Part shown: positions 33,679-42,224 of the stretch, one piece after another
Position numbering within the stretch: position 1 is the first letter of the stretch
Layout: the number at the start of each line of letters is the position of its first letter
Assembly: GCF_015352455.1 (NCBI RefSeq)
Contig: NZ_JADKPN010000007.1
Coordinates: forward strand, 169,060-233,059
DNA length: 64,000 bases
Direction: 5' to 3'
Source: Nocardioides islandensis
GTDB taxonomy: Bacteria; Actinomycetota; Actinomycetes; Propionibacteriales; Nocardioidaceae
Position numbers and translations under genes: made by a program
The notes under the pieces: generated by a model
Seen by the model: the letters and a program-made list of their open reading frames with translations, nothing else
Databases searched by the model: none
What the model was told of the DNA's origin: nothing

Positions 33679-34436
33679 ACCGGCCACCGCTCTCGATCGT
33701 GCTGCCGCTGCACCGCACCGCGGCCACGCTCGACGAGCTGCTGGGCCGGCTCGGGGCCGCGTGCCCGCCCGGGGCCGAGTACGTGCTGGTGGACGACCGC
33801 TGCCCCGACGGCAGCGGCGACGCCGTGCTCGCACGATGGGCCCACGTGCCCGGCCGGCTGGTCCGGCTCCGGGACAACGCCGGCCAGCACGCCGCCGTGC
33901 AGGCCGGGCTGCGGCACGCGCGCGGCGAGCGCGTCGTGGTGATGGACGCCGACCTCCAGGACGCCCCGGAGGACGTGCCCCGCCTGCTGGCCGCCCTGGA
34001 CTCGGGCACTGCCGACGTGGTGTGCGCCGGCCGTCGAGGCCACTACGCCGACCCCGGCCAGGAGCGCACCGCCCGGCTCTACCGCCGCGTGGCGCGCCTG
34101 CTCTCCGGCGGCCGGATCCCGGTCGACGCCGGGATGTTCAGCGCCTGGCGCCGCGACGCCGCCGCACGGGTGGTGGCCCTGGACGACCACGCCGCGCCGC
34201 TCGTCCCCGCAGCCGCCCTCGCCCGCCTGCGCATCACGACCGTCCCGGTCGACCGGCACACGCGCCCGCGCGGCCGCTCCGCCACCGGGTCGCTGCGCCG
34301 GGTCCGGGTCGCCGTGCGGGGCCTGGTGACCCTGACCCCGCTGCACCCCGTGGTGCGTCGGCTGCAACCCGTACGCCGCCGTCCACCCACCGCCGAGGTC
34401 GTCGAGCTCGGTCTCGTCAGAAGTGAGGAACCGTGA
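33675..34436 (+). CDS. Short family 2 glycosyltransferase
   Basis: 253 residues. LSIVLPLHRTAATLDELL opens the GT-A fold, VLVDDRCPDGSGD gives the nucleotide-binding Asp, and VVVMDADLQDAPEDVP the DxD motif, very like dolichyl-phosphate-mannose/DPMS-type and ArnC-like enzymes. Unlike those it has no C-terminal transmembrane helices; the end is Arg-rich. Likely moves a sugar to a lipid phosphate that the GT-C-like membrane protein downstream could use (inference). 4-nt overlaps on both sides. Confidence 0.85.
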   Translation: MNRPPLSIVLPLHRTAATLDELLGRLGAACPPGAEYVLVDDRCPDGSGDAVLARWAHVPGRLVRLRDNAGQHAAVQAGLRHARGERVVVMDADLQDAPEDVPRLLAALDSGTADVVCAGRRGHYADPGQERTARLYRRVARLLSGGRIPVDAGMFSAWRRDAAARVVALDDHAAPLVPAAALARLRITTVPVDRHTRPRGRSATGSLRRVRVAVRGLVTLTPLHPVVRRLQPVRRRPPTAEVVELGLVRSEEP

Positions 34437-35146
34437 CCCACCAGCACCACAACGAGCAGCAGATCGCCTACTTCACCGGCCGCGACCTGCCCCGGATGGA
34501 CCCGCGGCGCCGTGCGGACACGCCGTACACCCGGCGCCACCTGGACGCGGTGGTCGCCGCCGCCCGGCTCCAGCCCGGCGACCAGGTTGTCGACGTGGGC
34601 TGCGGCCCGGGCAAGTACACCGTCGGCCTCGCCGCCCGTGGCTTCGACACCACCGGGCTGGACCTCACGCCCGGTCTGGTCGAGCAGCTGCGCGAAGTCG
34701 CCCCGGAGGTGACCGCGGTCGAGGGCGACATGGTCCACCCGCCGGCCGAGCTGCACGGCAGGTTCGACGCCGTGACCGGGTTCTTCGTGCTGCACCACCT
34801 CGACGAGATCGAGGGCGCCTTCGCGGGCTCGCGCCGGCTGGCCAGGCCCGGAGGTCGCGTGGTGTTCATCGAGCCCAACGCGTACTTCCCGGGCTTCTAC
34901 GTGCAGGTGACCCTCACACCCGGCATGAGCTGGAAGGGCGACAAGGGGATCGTGCACATGCGCGCCGGCAAGCTGCGGCGGGCCGCGACCGCGGCCGGGC
35001 TGACGGACGTCGAGGTGACGACGTTCGGGGCGTTCCCGCCCGCGCTGGCCAACAAGCGGTGGGGCCGCCGGCTGGAGTCCCGTCTGGAGTCCGTGCCCGG
35101 CTGGGACCGCGCCAAGGCGTTCGTCGTGGTCAGCGCCACGGCGTGA
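34433..35146 (+). CDS. Class I SAM-dependent methyltransferase
   Basis: 237 residues beginning with GTG in an overlap with the GT2 gene. Motif I VVDVGCGPGKYTVG (52-65), acidic residue in TTGLDLTPG, VTGFFVLHHLDEIEGAF and ARPGGRVVFIEPNA are standard. The His-rich start (THQHHNEQQ) is unusual but not in a known motif. Second methyltransferase of this operon; the two are not close copies, so two different positions on the glycan or lipid are probably methylated. Confidence 0.85.
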   Translation: MTHQHHNEQQIAYFTGRDLPRMDPRRRADTPYTRRHLDAVVAAARLQPGDQVVDVGCGPGKYTVGLAARGFDTTGLDLTPGLVEQLREVAPEVTAVEGDMVHPPAELHGRFDAVTGFFVLHHLDEIEGAFAGSRRLARPGGRVVFIEPNAYFPGFYVQVTLTPGMSWKGDKGIVHMRAGKLRRAATAAGLTDVEVTTFGAFPPALANKRWGRRLESRLESVPGWDRAKAFVVVSATA

Positions 35147-36591
35147 CGCTCCCCCACCAGCCGGCGGTCCTCGCGGCGGCCGTCGCCGTGGTCGTGGCGG
35201 CGCTCGGCTGGTGGACGGTGCCCCGGCTGCCCACGAACCCCGACGAGTGCTGGCCGCTGGTCGTCGTCCGCCGGGTCCGGGCCGGCCGTCGCCTGTACCG
35301 CGGCGTGTTCTTCGGCGCCGGACCCTGGAGCGTGTGGGTCGACCGGCTGCTGGTGCGCTGGTGGGGCGAACGACTGCTCGTCATGCGCCGGGCCGTCGTC
35401 GTGCTCTCGGTCGCGGTCGCCGGCGCCGCGTGGGCGTGGACCGCGGCGCTCGGCGCCCCGCCGTACGCCGGCCTGACCGTCGCCGCGGGGGCCGTGCTGA
35501 TGTCGACGGCCCTCTGGACGTCGGACAACCACTACGGGCTCTGGTCGCGCGTCGGGGTGCTGGTCGCCCTGGCCGCACCGCTGGGCATCGACACCCCCTG
35601 GATGGCGGCCGCGCTCGGCGGGACGGGACTCGCGCTCGCGCTGCTGAACAAGTACACCCTCGGCCTGGCCGCCGTGCCGGGCGTCCTCGCGGCCGGCGAG
35701 CTCTCGGCGGTCTGGGCCGTGGGGGTGGCCGCGGTCCTGGTCGTGGCCGGGTACGGCGTGGCCGCCCGCGGCGGCGTCGGCCCCTCGATCGTGCAGCGGC
35801 TGCTGCACAACAAGCGCACGTTCGTGGCGACGGGGGGCTCCGGTTTCGTGTCCGCCTGGCGGACGATGCTCCACCGACCGCCGGACCAGTCGCTGAAGGA
35901 GGTGCGGCTGACGTGGGGGGCCTACGCCCTCACCGTGCTCGCCGCCGGCCTCGTCGCCGCGGACCTGGTCGCGTCCGTGGTCGGCGACCGCGCCGTCTCC
36001 TGGCCGGTCCTCGGGCTGGTGGTCGTCGCCCTGGCCGCCCTCTGGCCACGGGCCGACGGCGTGCACGTGCGCTGCTCGCTGCCGCTGTGGACCGCCCCCG
36101 GACTGGTCGCCGCGGACCGGCTCGCCCCGTCACTGGCGGTCGCGTGGGCCGTCCTGCTGGGCCTGGCGGGCGGGGTCTCGGCGGTGGTCGCCGTCGTCGA
36201 GCGGCGAGGTACGAGGCTGCCGGACGCGACGGGGACGCCGTTCGCGGGCGTGAACCCGTGGCCGTGGGACCTCGCCGAGGTCCTCGGCGGTGGCGAGGAG
36301 CTCCGCGGCCTGACCCGGGGCACCGTCCTGCTGCTCCGGCCGGACGCGGCCGTCTGGTACCTGGCGACCGGCCTGCGCAACCCCACGCCGTACGACTACC
36401 CGCTCGCCTCGCCGTTCGGCCCGGACGGCCAGCAGGTGCTCGTGGAGAACCTGCGCAACGGGCGGGTCCGCTACTGCTGCTGGAAGCCCGCCGATGCCGG
36501 CGCGCTCACCCCGGTGGTGCTGGAGGAGTACGTCGCGAGCCTGCCCGTCCTGGCGACCACCCGCGCGGGAACCCTGGTCAGCGCTCGCTGA
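35143..36591 (+). CDS. Polytopic membrane protein, GT-C-like
   Basis: 482 residues with roughly nine to eleven hydrophobic helices. After TM1 comes TNPDECWPLVVVRRVRAGRRLYRGVFFGAGPW, the Asp-Glu plus G-x-x-x-Y pattern seen in the first external loop of PMT/ArnT-type GT-C glycosyltransferases, which use lipid-phosphate sugars outside the membrane. A soluble C-terminal part starts at about residue 360. It would complete a GT2 plus GT-C pathway with the gene at 33675 (inference). GTG start in a GTGA overlap; last gene of the coupled operon. Confidence 0.7.
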   Translation: MTLPHQPAVLAAAVAVVVAALGWWTVPRLPTNPDECWPLVVVRRVRAGRRLYRGVFFGAGPWSVWVDRLLVRWWGERLLVMRRAVVVLSVAVAGAAWAWTAALGAPPYAGLTVAAGAVLMSTALWTSDNHYGLWSRVGVLVALAAPLGIDTPWMAAALGGTGLALALLNKYTLGLAAVPGVLAAGELSAVWAVGVAAVLVVAGYGVAARGGVGPSIVQRLLHNKRTFVATGGSGFVSAWRTMLHRPPDQSLKEVRLTWGAYALTVLAAGLVAADLVASVVGDRAVSWPVLGLVVVALAALWPRADGVHVRCSLPLWTAPGLVAADRLAPSLAVAWAVLLGLAGGVSAVVAVVERRGTRLPDATGTPFAGVNPWPWDLAEVLGGGEELRGLTRGTVLLLRPDAAVWYLATGLRNPTPYDYPLASPFGPDGQQVLVENLRNGRVRYCCWKPADAGALTPVVLEEYVASLPVLATTRAGTLVSAR

Positions 36592-36609
36592 TCGTCGCCG
36601 CGCCCTCGC

Positions 36610-36615
36610 TACGAT
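36610..36615 (+). promoter_or_regulatory. Leaderless -10 (TACGAT)
   Basis: TACGAT ends 6 nt before GTG 36622 in the 30-nt gap after the membrane protein, giving the Stealth pair its own start site. Confidence 0.6.
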
Positions 36616-36621
36616 CGCTGG

Positions 36622-37524
36622 GTGAAGCTCTCCCGGCGCCTCCAGTCCGTGGCGCGTGAGGCAGCCGATCAGGCCCGCGACCGGCTGGGCGACCGACTGG
36701 GCGACCGGCTGGGCCGTGCCGAAGGCCCGGCGGAGGCTCGGGTCGGGGGATCCGCTCCGGACGCCCCGGGCCGTCGCCCGCGCTCGGCGTTCGCCGGGGT
36801 GCTCGACGGGCGGCACCTCTGGCTGGCGGTCGACGCGACGCCCGGGACACTTGCGCTGCGTCCCGTCGGCACCGAGAAGGTCGTGCCGCTGACCAGCGAC
36901 CTGGCCGAGGACGACCCGCGCTTCCGCTCGGTACGGGCGGACCTGCGCGGCGTGCCCGGCGGCCCCGGCCGCTTCGAGGTCGTCATCACCGCACCGGGCG
37001 GCAAGGTGCACCGGGTGTGGACGCCCCCGCTGCTGCGCGGCGAGCCCGTCCTCACCCCGGCCGTCGACGGCGTGCAGTGGCAGGTCGAGCGCGCCGAGGA
37101 CGGGACGCTGCTGCTGGCCCGCGAGGACGCCCCCGCCGCGGCGTACCTGCTCTCGATCACCGCGGACGACGACGACGTGGTCACGATGCGGCTCGAGGGC
37201 GCGCCCGAGGGAGCCGAGCTCCGGATCGTGGACGACGAGAGTGGTGCCCTGCTGCTCACCCGACCGCTCACGCGCGAGGGCGACGTGGCCGTCGCGACCC
37301 TCGACCACCGCGACGTGCCCGAGCAGGTCGGGGTCACGGCCACCGTGCACGCCGGCGACCTACCCGTACGGCGCCGTCACAACGAGCTCGTCCGTCCCGA
37401 CCACGCGGCGCAGCTCCCCCACGTGCAGAACGAGGACGGCGACGGACCCGTGTTCAGCCTGGTGTACCGCTGGCTGTCCGACGGCGTGCTGCGCGTCCGC
37501 CGTCCCGAGGGTGGCCCGGCGTGA
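36622..37524 (+). CDS. Hypothetical protein coupled to the Stealth-type transferase
   Basis: 300 residues, no signal peptide or transmembrane segment. The first 50 residues are charged, with DRLG repeated three times; the remainder looks beta-rich (FAGVLDGRHLWLAVDATPG, FEVVITAPGGKVHRVW, YLLSITADDDDVVTMRLEG, VATLDHRDVP) like a beta-sandwich. It ends GTGA with the GT4-Stealth gene, so it is probably an accessory of that enzyme. No family recognised. Confidence 0.65.
   Translation: MKLSRRLQSVAREAADQARDRLGDRLGDRLGRAEGPAEARVGGSAPDAPGRRPRSAFAGVLDGRHLWLAVDATPGTLALRPVGTEKVVPLTSDLAEDDPRFRSVRADLRGVPGGPGRFEVVITAPGGKVHRVWTPPLLRGEPVLTPAVDGVQWQVERAEDGTLLLAREDAPAAAYLLSITADDDDVVTMRLEGAPEGAELRIVDDESGALLLTRPLTREGDVAVATLDHRDVPEQVGVTATVHAGDLPVRRRHNELVRPDHAAQLPHVQNEDGDGPVFSLVYRWLSDGVLRVRRPEGGPA
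36677..36712 (+). repeat. Three in-frame 12-bp tandem repeats
   Basis: Three copies of GCGACCGRCTGG at 36677, 36689 and 36701 encode the DRLG repeats; the second copy differs by one base. Being 12 bp they can change number without breaking the frame. Confidence 0.9.
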
Positions 37525-40241
37525 AGATCACCTACCTCGTCTTCAACCTCGACGGCATGGGCGGCACCAGCCGCTCGGCGATCACCCAGGCCAACGCGCT
37601 GGCCGGCGACCACCGCGTCCGGCTGCTGTCGGTGACCCGAAGCGGTGAGCGGCCCCACTACGACATCGACGAGCGCGTGGACGTGCGGTACCTCGTCGAC
37701 GTCCGCGAGGGACAGGACCCCGCGGCCATCGGCGTCGAGCTGCCGGCCGCGCAGGCCCGTGCGCTCCACGAGCGGGAGTCCCTGCTGGTCCCCGAGCGCT
37801 GGGACTGGCAGTTCACCGCCCTGTGCGACCTCGGCCTCGAGCACGCCCTGCCGCACCTGGACACCGACGTGCTGGTCACCGTCACCCCCGGGCTGCTGGC
37901 CGCGGCGGTGCAGCTGCTGCCGCCCGAGGTGGTCGTGGTGCACCAGGAGCACCGCTCCAGCTCCGACCGCAGCTCCGGTCTGGAGCCCCTGCTGTACTTC
38001 GCGCCGCGCGCCGATGTGGTGGCGGTGTTCACCCCGGCCATGGCCGACTGGGTGCGCGAGCAGCTCGGCGACGCCACGCCGGAGATCGCGATCGTGCCCA
38101 ACCCGCTGCCACTGGGCTTCACGCCGCGCTCGCGCCTGGACTCCCCGCTCATCCTGACGGCGGGCCGGCTGGTGAACGAGAAGGGGTACTCCCGGCTCAT
38201 CGACGCCTTCGCCCTGGTCGCCGACCAGCTGCCCGACTGGCGGCTGCGCATCCTCGGCCTCGGGCCCAAGCGCACCGAGCTGGTGCGTCAGATCCGCCGG
38301 CTCGGGCTCTACGACCGGGTCGAGCTGCCCGGCGCCGTGTCGGACATGCGCGGCGAGTGGGCGAAGGCGTCCATCTGCGCGCTCACGTCGCGGGCCGAGG
38401 CCTTCCCGCTGGTGGTGCAGGAAGCGATGGCGGCCGGCGTCCCGGTGGCGTCGTACGACTGCGCGTCCGGCCCGCGGGAGATCATCGAGCACGAGGTCAA
38501 CGGCCTGCTGGTCTCGCCGGAGTCGATCGCGGGCATGGCGGCGGCCCTGCTCCGGCTGGCCGCTGACACCGACCTACGGCGCACCCTCGGCGAGGGCGCC
38601 TACCGGACGTCGCGCCAGTACGACGCCTACGCCATCGCCGAGCGCTGGGTGGGCGTCTTCAGCGCCGCCCGTGCGCGACGTACCGTCGCCGGCCGGCTGG
38701 CCCCGCGCGTCACCGCCCTGGCGTCGGCCAAGCCGGTCGCCACGTCCGCCGCGGCGGCCCGCGCGGCCGAGGGCGTCACGCCCGTCGAGGCGCGCGAGGC
38801 GACCCTGGCCTGGGCCGTGCGCTGCGCCGTCGCCGCCAGCCACGAGTGGCTGGTCATCCCCGCCCACGAGGCCGGCGCCCCGGTCGTCGTGCTGCCGATC
38901 GCCGACCGCGACGCCTTCCTGAAGTCGCTCGGCGACACCGGCGCCCCGGCGTACCTCTCCGTGCGCGACCCCGAGCAGCACGGCTGGCCGGAGCGCCGCG
39001 GCTCGGTGCACACCCTCGGCGACGAGCTGCGCCGCGGCATGACGCCGCGGCTGTTCCTCGAGCCGTGGCCGGTCGTCGACGGCACGTCGCAGCTGGTCGG
39101 GCAGGGCTGCTCGGTCGAGGTGCAGTTCTGGGAGCGGCACGTCGACGGCGGCCTGGTGTCACCCACGCGCAACCGCTACACCACCAAGATTCCGGCCGGC
39201 GCGTCGCTGGTGCCGGCGACCATCGAGGGCGTCGAGGTGCGCACCCTGCCGCTGATGGCCACCCCGACGGTCAACGAGTGCCGGTTCCCCGTCGACGTCG
39301 TCTACACCTGGGTCGACGGCAACGACCCCGAGTGGGACGCGGCCCGCGAGCAGCGGATCGCCGGCATCGAGGGCGGGGCGCAACAGACGGCGCAGACGCG
39401 CGAGGCGAGTGGCCGGGCGCGGTTCATCTCCCGCGACGAGCTGCGCTACTCCCTGCGGTCGGTGCATCTGTTCGCCCCGTGGGTGCGCAACATCTACGTC
39501 GTCACCAGCGGCCAGGTGCCGCCGTGGCTCGACCTCGACCATCCGGGCGTGCGGGTGGTGCGACACGACGAGATCCTGCCCGCCGACGCGCTGCCGACCT
39601 TCAACTCGCACGCGATCGAGACCTCGCTGCACCACATCCCGGGCCTGGCCGAGCACTGGCTGTACTTCAACGACGACTTCTTCCTCGGCCGCCCGCTGCG
39701 CCCGGAGGCGCTGTTCAGCCCGGCGGGGCTGACGTCGGTGTTCTTCGCCCCGTCCACCATCGGCCTCAGCGACCTGCCCGGCTCGCCCCCGTGGCTGAAG
39801 GCCGCGTGGAACAACCGCCGCATCCTCCAGGACACCTTCGGCGCGGGGACGACCAACGCGCTGGCCCACGCGCCGTACGCCGTCCGCACGTCCGTGCTGC
39901 GCGAGATCGAAGAGCGGTTCAAGGACGACGTCGAGCGGACCGCCCGGTCACCGTTCCGGTCCGACACCGACATCTCGATGCTGAGCTCGTTCGTCCAGCA
40001 CTACGCGGTGCTCACCGGCACGGCCTACGTCGCCGAGGCCGACACCGAGTTCGTGAACATCGCCAACCCCGACCTGGACTGGCAGCTCTCGCTGCTCATG
40101 AAGCGCGAGCAGGACTTCTTCTGCCTCGGCGACCACCACGACCACGGGTTCCGGCTCGACCGGCTGGACGCGCTGCTCGCGGGGTTCCTGCAGGAGTACT
40201 TCCCCGTCGCCGCGCCGTGGGAGAAGGACGAGACCCGCTAG
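37521..40241 (+). CDS. GT4 glycosyltransferase fused to a Stealth sugar-phosphotransferase
   Basis: 906 residues. Residues 1-about 385 form a GT-B family 4 glycosyltransferase (KITYLVFNLDGMGGTSRS; LILTAGRLVNEKGY; SRAEAFPLVVQEAMAAGVPV with the EX7E glutamate). A linker (about 385-585) precedes a full Stealth module: CR1 DVVYTWVDGNDPEWD at about 591, CR2 SRDELRYSLRSVHLFAPW through LYFNDDFFLGRP, CR3 around HAPYAVRTSVLREIEERF, CR4 HDHGFRLDRLDALL. Stealth proteins transfer hexose-1-phosphate, making phosphodiester-linked glycans. The fusion suggests one protein adds both a sugar and a sugar phosphate. GTG start coupled to the previous gene. Confidence 0.9.
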   Translation: MKITYLVFNLDGMGGTSRSAITQANALAGDHRVRLLSVTRSGERPHYDIDERVDVRYLVDVREGQDPAAIGVELPAAQARALHERESLLVPERWDWQFTALCDLGLEHALPHLDTDVLVTVTPGLLAAAVQLLPPEVVVVHQEHRSSSDRSSGLEPLLYFAPRADVVAVFTPAMADWVREQLGDATPEIAIVPNPLPLGFTPRSRLDSPLILTAGRLVNEKGYSRLIDAFALVADQLPDWRLRILGLGPKRTELVRQIRRLGLYDRVELPGAVSDMRGEWAKASICALTSRAEAFPLVVQEAMAAGVPVASYDCASGPREIIEHEVNGLLVSPESIAGMAAALLRLAADTDLRRTLGEGAYRTSRQYDAYAIAERWVGVFSAARARRTVAGRLAPRVTALASAKPVATSAAAARAAEGVTPVEAREATLAWAVRCAVAASHEWLVIPAHEAGAPVVVLPIADRDAFLKSLGDTGAPAYLSVRDPEQHGWPERRGSVHTLGDELRRGMTPRLFLEPWPVVDGTSQLVGQGCSVEVQFWERHVDGGLVSPTRNRYTTKIPAGASLVPATIEGVEVRTLPLMATPTVNECRFPVDVVYTWVDGNDPEWDAAREQRIAGIEGGAQQTAQTREASGRARFISRDELRYSLRSVHLFAPWVRNIYVVTSGQVPPWLDLDHPGVRVVRHDEILPADALPTFNSHAIETSLHHIPGLAEHWLYFNDDFFLGRPLRPEALFSPAGLTSVFFAPSTIGLSDLPGSPPWLKAAWNNRRILQDTFGAGTTNALAHAPYAVRTSVLREIEERFKDDVERTARSPFRSDTDISMLSSFVQHYAVLTGTAYVAEADTEFVNIANPDLDWQLSLLMKREQDFFCLGDHHDHGFRLDRLDALLAGFLQEYFPVAAPWEKDETR

Positions 40242-41215
40242 CCGCCGGTCTTCAGGCGCTCGATCTCCGCCTCGGCCTTGGCCAGCCGGGCCTTCAGCTT
40301 CCGGCGTACCTTGGCCACCTGCGCCGTGGTCTCGTCCAGGGCGATGGCGGCCGAGGACTCGTACAGCTCGCGGTACTCCCGCCGCAGGCCGTCGATCCGC
40401 TTCATCACCACGTCGTCGTCGGGCGTCTCCACCAGCCCGTTCATGGCGTCCCACGCGCGGTCGGCGAGGTCGACCAGCGTCGGGGACACCTCGAGCCCCT
40501 CCCAGTCGGGCTTGGACCGGTTGAGGCCGGCGTCGATGAAGTCGTCGACGGGGTGGTGGCCGCTCGTGTCGTTGTACCTGAGGCCGAGCTGGGCGCCGGC
40601 CCGCGCCATCGCGGCCCGCCAGTCGCCGATCAGGTCGTAGTACGGCACGAACGCCCGGGGGTTCCCCCGTGTCGCGCGCTCGGTCTCGAACGCCGCGTTG
40701 ATCCACGCCGCGACGTTCGTCGTCTCGCGCTTCTGCCGGAACGACCGGTCCATGTCGGTGAGGTACGCCGTGTCACGCGACCGCACGACCTGCGCGGGGT
40801 GGCGCAGCATCGTCAGGCTGGTGAGCTGGGTGTCGAGCTGGGTGGAGACGCGCTGCCACAGGTCGTAGACCCAGTAGGCGCGGGTGTCCTTGAGCAGGAT
40901 CTGCTTCTCCCCCGTGGCGAGCTGCTCGACCAGCCAGCTCTTGAGGCGCTGCTCGACCTCGGGCGTGACGGCCTTCTTCGCGATGCGGCCGGCGGTCGGA
41001 CGGGAGTCGATCGTGCGGACCGGGATGGGGTTCAGCAGCCACTTGTGGAACTCCGCGACCCACAACGGCTCGTAGTACCCGCGCGGGTTCCGCTCGTCGG
41101 TCTCCACCTCCGGCTGGGGGATGTAGAGCCCGAGCCGTTTGAGCGTGCCCGCGACGCTGCTCGTGCCGCTGCGCCCCGAGCCCGTCACCACGACGAGCTT
41201 CACCTGATCCGTCAC
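40238..41215 (-). CDS. Sulfotransferase-family protein
   Basis: 325 residues. VVVTGSGRSGTSSVAGTLKRLG (about 6-27) is the 5'-phosphosulfate-binding P-loop, and TMLRHPAQVVRSRDTAY the 3'-phosphate motif with the conserved Arg and Ser; LLKDTRAYWVYDLW lies between. A C-terminal coiled coil (about 285-322) is predicted from VRRKLKARLAKAEAEIERLK. It should move sulfate from PAPS to a glycan or lipid. GTG 41215 is supported by a TATCCT hexamer 6 nt upstream. Its stop codon and that of the Stealth gene share one CTAG. Confidence 0.82.
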   Translation of the reverse strand: MTDQVKLVVVTGSGRSGTSSVAGTLKRLGLYIPQPEVETDERNPRGYYEPLWVAEFHKWLLNPIPVRTIDSRPTAGRIAKKAVTPEVEQRLKSWLVEQLATGEKQILLKDTRAYWVYDLWQRVSTQLDTQLTSLTMLRHPAQVVRSRDTAYLTDMDRSFRQKRETTNVAAWINAAFETERATRGNPRAFVPYYDLIGDWRAAMARAGAQLGLRYNDTSGHHPVDDFIDAGLNRSKPDWEGLEVSPTLVDLADRAWDAMNGLVETPDDDVVMKRIDGLRREYRELYESSAAIALDETTAQVAKVRRKLKARLAKAEAEIERLKTGG

Positions 41216-41221
41216 CAGGTC

Positions 41222-41227
41222 AGGATA
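41222..41227 (-). promoter_or_regulatory. Leaderless -10 (TATCCT) for the sulfotransferase
   Basis: On the minus strand TATCCT ends 6 nt before GTG 41215. This also decides the start codon, since no ribosome site is visible. Confidence 0.55.
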
Positions 41228-41412
41228 TTGGGGTGCAGGTGATGCCCACGCACTCGTACCGTCACCGTCATGGGAATCACGGAGTGACCGCAGCCAGGCC
41301 CCGTTCGGCGGCCTGACGACCGACGTACGTTCGCGCGCGGGGAGTAGCGCCCCCAACCGGTAGATCCGGCGTGCGCCGGTCAGGCGACCACTCCCGCCTC
41401 CGGAGCCATCCC

Positions 41413-42156
41413 ATGCCCGCCCTCAACCCCGCCGCGCGCCTCTACTCCCAGGCCCGCCGCAACCTGCTTCCTCGTCACGAGAGCCTCGTCGCCGTCGCCG
41501 GCCGCTGGCAGCACGAGCACCTCGCCCGGCTCGGCGTCCGCCCCGAGGTGACGCTGCGCTGCGGCGCCGACCCGTACGTCGGGGCCCTCGACATCTCCGA
41601 GAAGACCCTCGCCCGCATCCACCCCGGCCTCTCGGCACCGGCCCTGCTGTCGGTCGTCCGGCTACCGCGCTGGACACCCGCCGACGTGTTCCGCCCGGAG
41701 GCCCGGCTGGTACTCGTGGCCGACGGGATCGAGTACGCCGGCAACCTCGGCACCCTCGTCCGCACGGCCGACGCCGCCGGTGCCGACGGTCTGGTCCTCA
41801 CCAACGCCACCTGCCGGCTGACGCACCCGAAGGTGTTCGAGGCCAGCCGCGGCACGGTGCTCACGACGCCCGTGCTGACCTACGACACCGTGGCCGACGC
41901 CCGTCGGGACCTCAGCGGCGCCGGCTTCACGGCGTACGTCGCCGATCCCGCGGCCGCCCACTCCTACCTGGACGTGGACTACCGGCACCGCAAGGTGGCG
42001 CTCGTCGTCGGCTCCGAAGGTGACGGTGTGGCCGCCGAGTGGCGCACGCCCGACCTCACCCGCGTCTCGATCCCGATGCGCGGCCTCGCCGACTCCCTGA
42101 ACGTCGCGGCCTCGGCCTCAGTCCTGCTCTTCGACGCCCGGGCGCGGTTGGGCTGA
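41413..42156 (+). CDS. TrmH/SpoU-family RNA 2'-O-methyltransferase
   Basis: 247 residues. The SPOUT knot motifs are present: motif 1 LVADGIEYAGNLGTLVRTADAAG (about 106-128) with the catalytic Arg, motif 2 VALVVGSEGDGV (about 197-208) and motif 3 VSIPMRGLADSLNVAASASVLLF (about 222-244). An N-terminal domain of about 95 residues replaces the usual L30e-like domain. It should methylate a 2'-hydroxyl in rRNA or tRNA; which one is not clear. CGGAG lies 7 nt before the ATG. Confidence 0.88.
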   Translation: MPALNPAARLYSQARRNLLPRHESLVAVAGRWQHEHLARLGVRPEVTLRCGADPYVGALDISEKTLARIHPGLSAPALLSVVRLPRWTPADVFRPEARLVLVADGIEYAGNLGTLVRTADAAGADGLVLTNATCRLTHPKVFEASRGTVLTTPVLTYDTVADARRDLSGAGFTAYVADPAAAHSYLDVDYRHRKVALVVGSEGDGVAAEWRTPDLTRVSIPMRGLADSLNVAASASVLLFDARARLG

Positions 42157-42158
42157 CA

Positions 42159-42214
42159 CCGATTCGTCAGCGATCCTCCGGGTGGTCGCGGCGGGGAAAC
42201 TGCTGACGAATCGG
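42159..42214. repeat. Perfect 13-bp inverted repeat with 30-nt loop
   Basis: CCGATTCGTCAGC (42159-42171) and GCTGACGAATCGG (42202-42214) lie between the stop codons of two convergent genes. The arms are less GC-rich than their surroundings. A bidirectional terminator is possible, but the 30-nt loop and the arm sequence also resemble the ends of a small dispersed element. Confidence 0.8.
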
Positions 42215-42224
42215 CTGAGTGGCC

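Noticed and set aside
41216..41235. CCCCAATAT upstream of the sulfotransferase as a fifth copy of the shared element
   Set aside because: Only the CCCCAAT part matches; TGAGGTAT is absent and the bases are better explained by the TATCCT -10.
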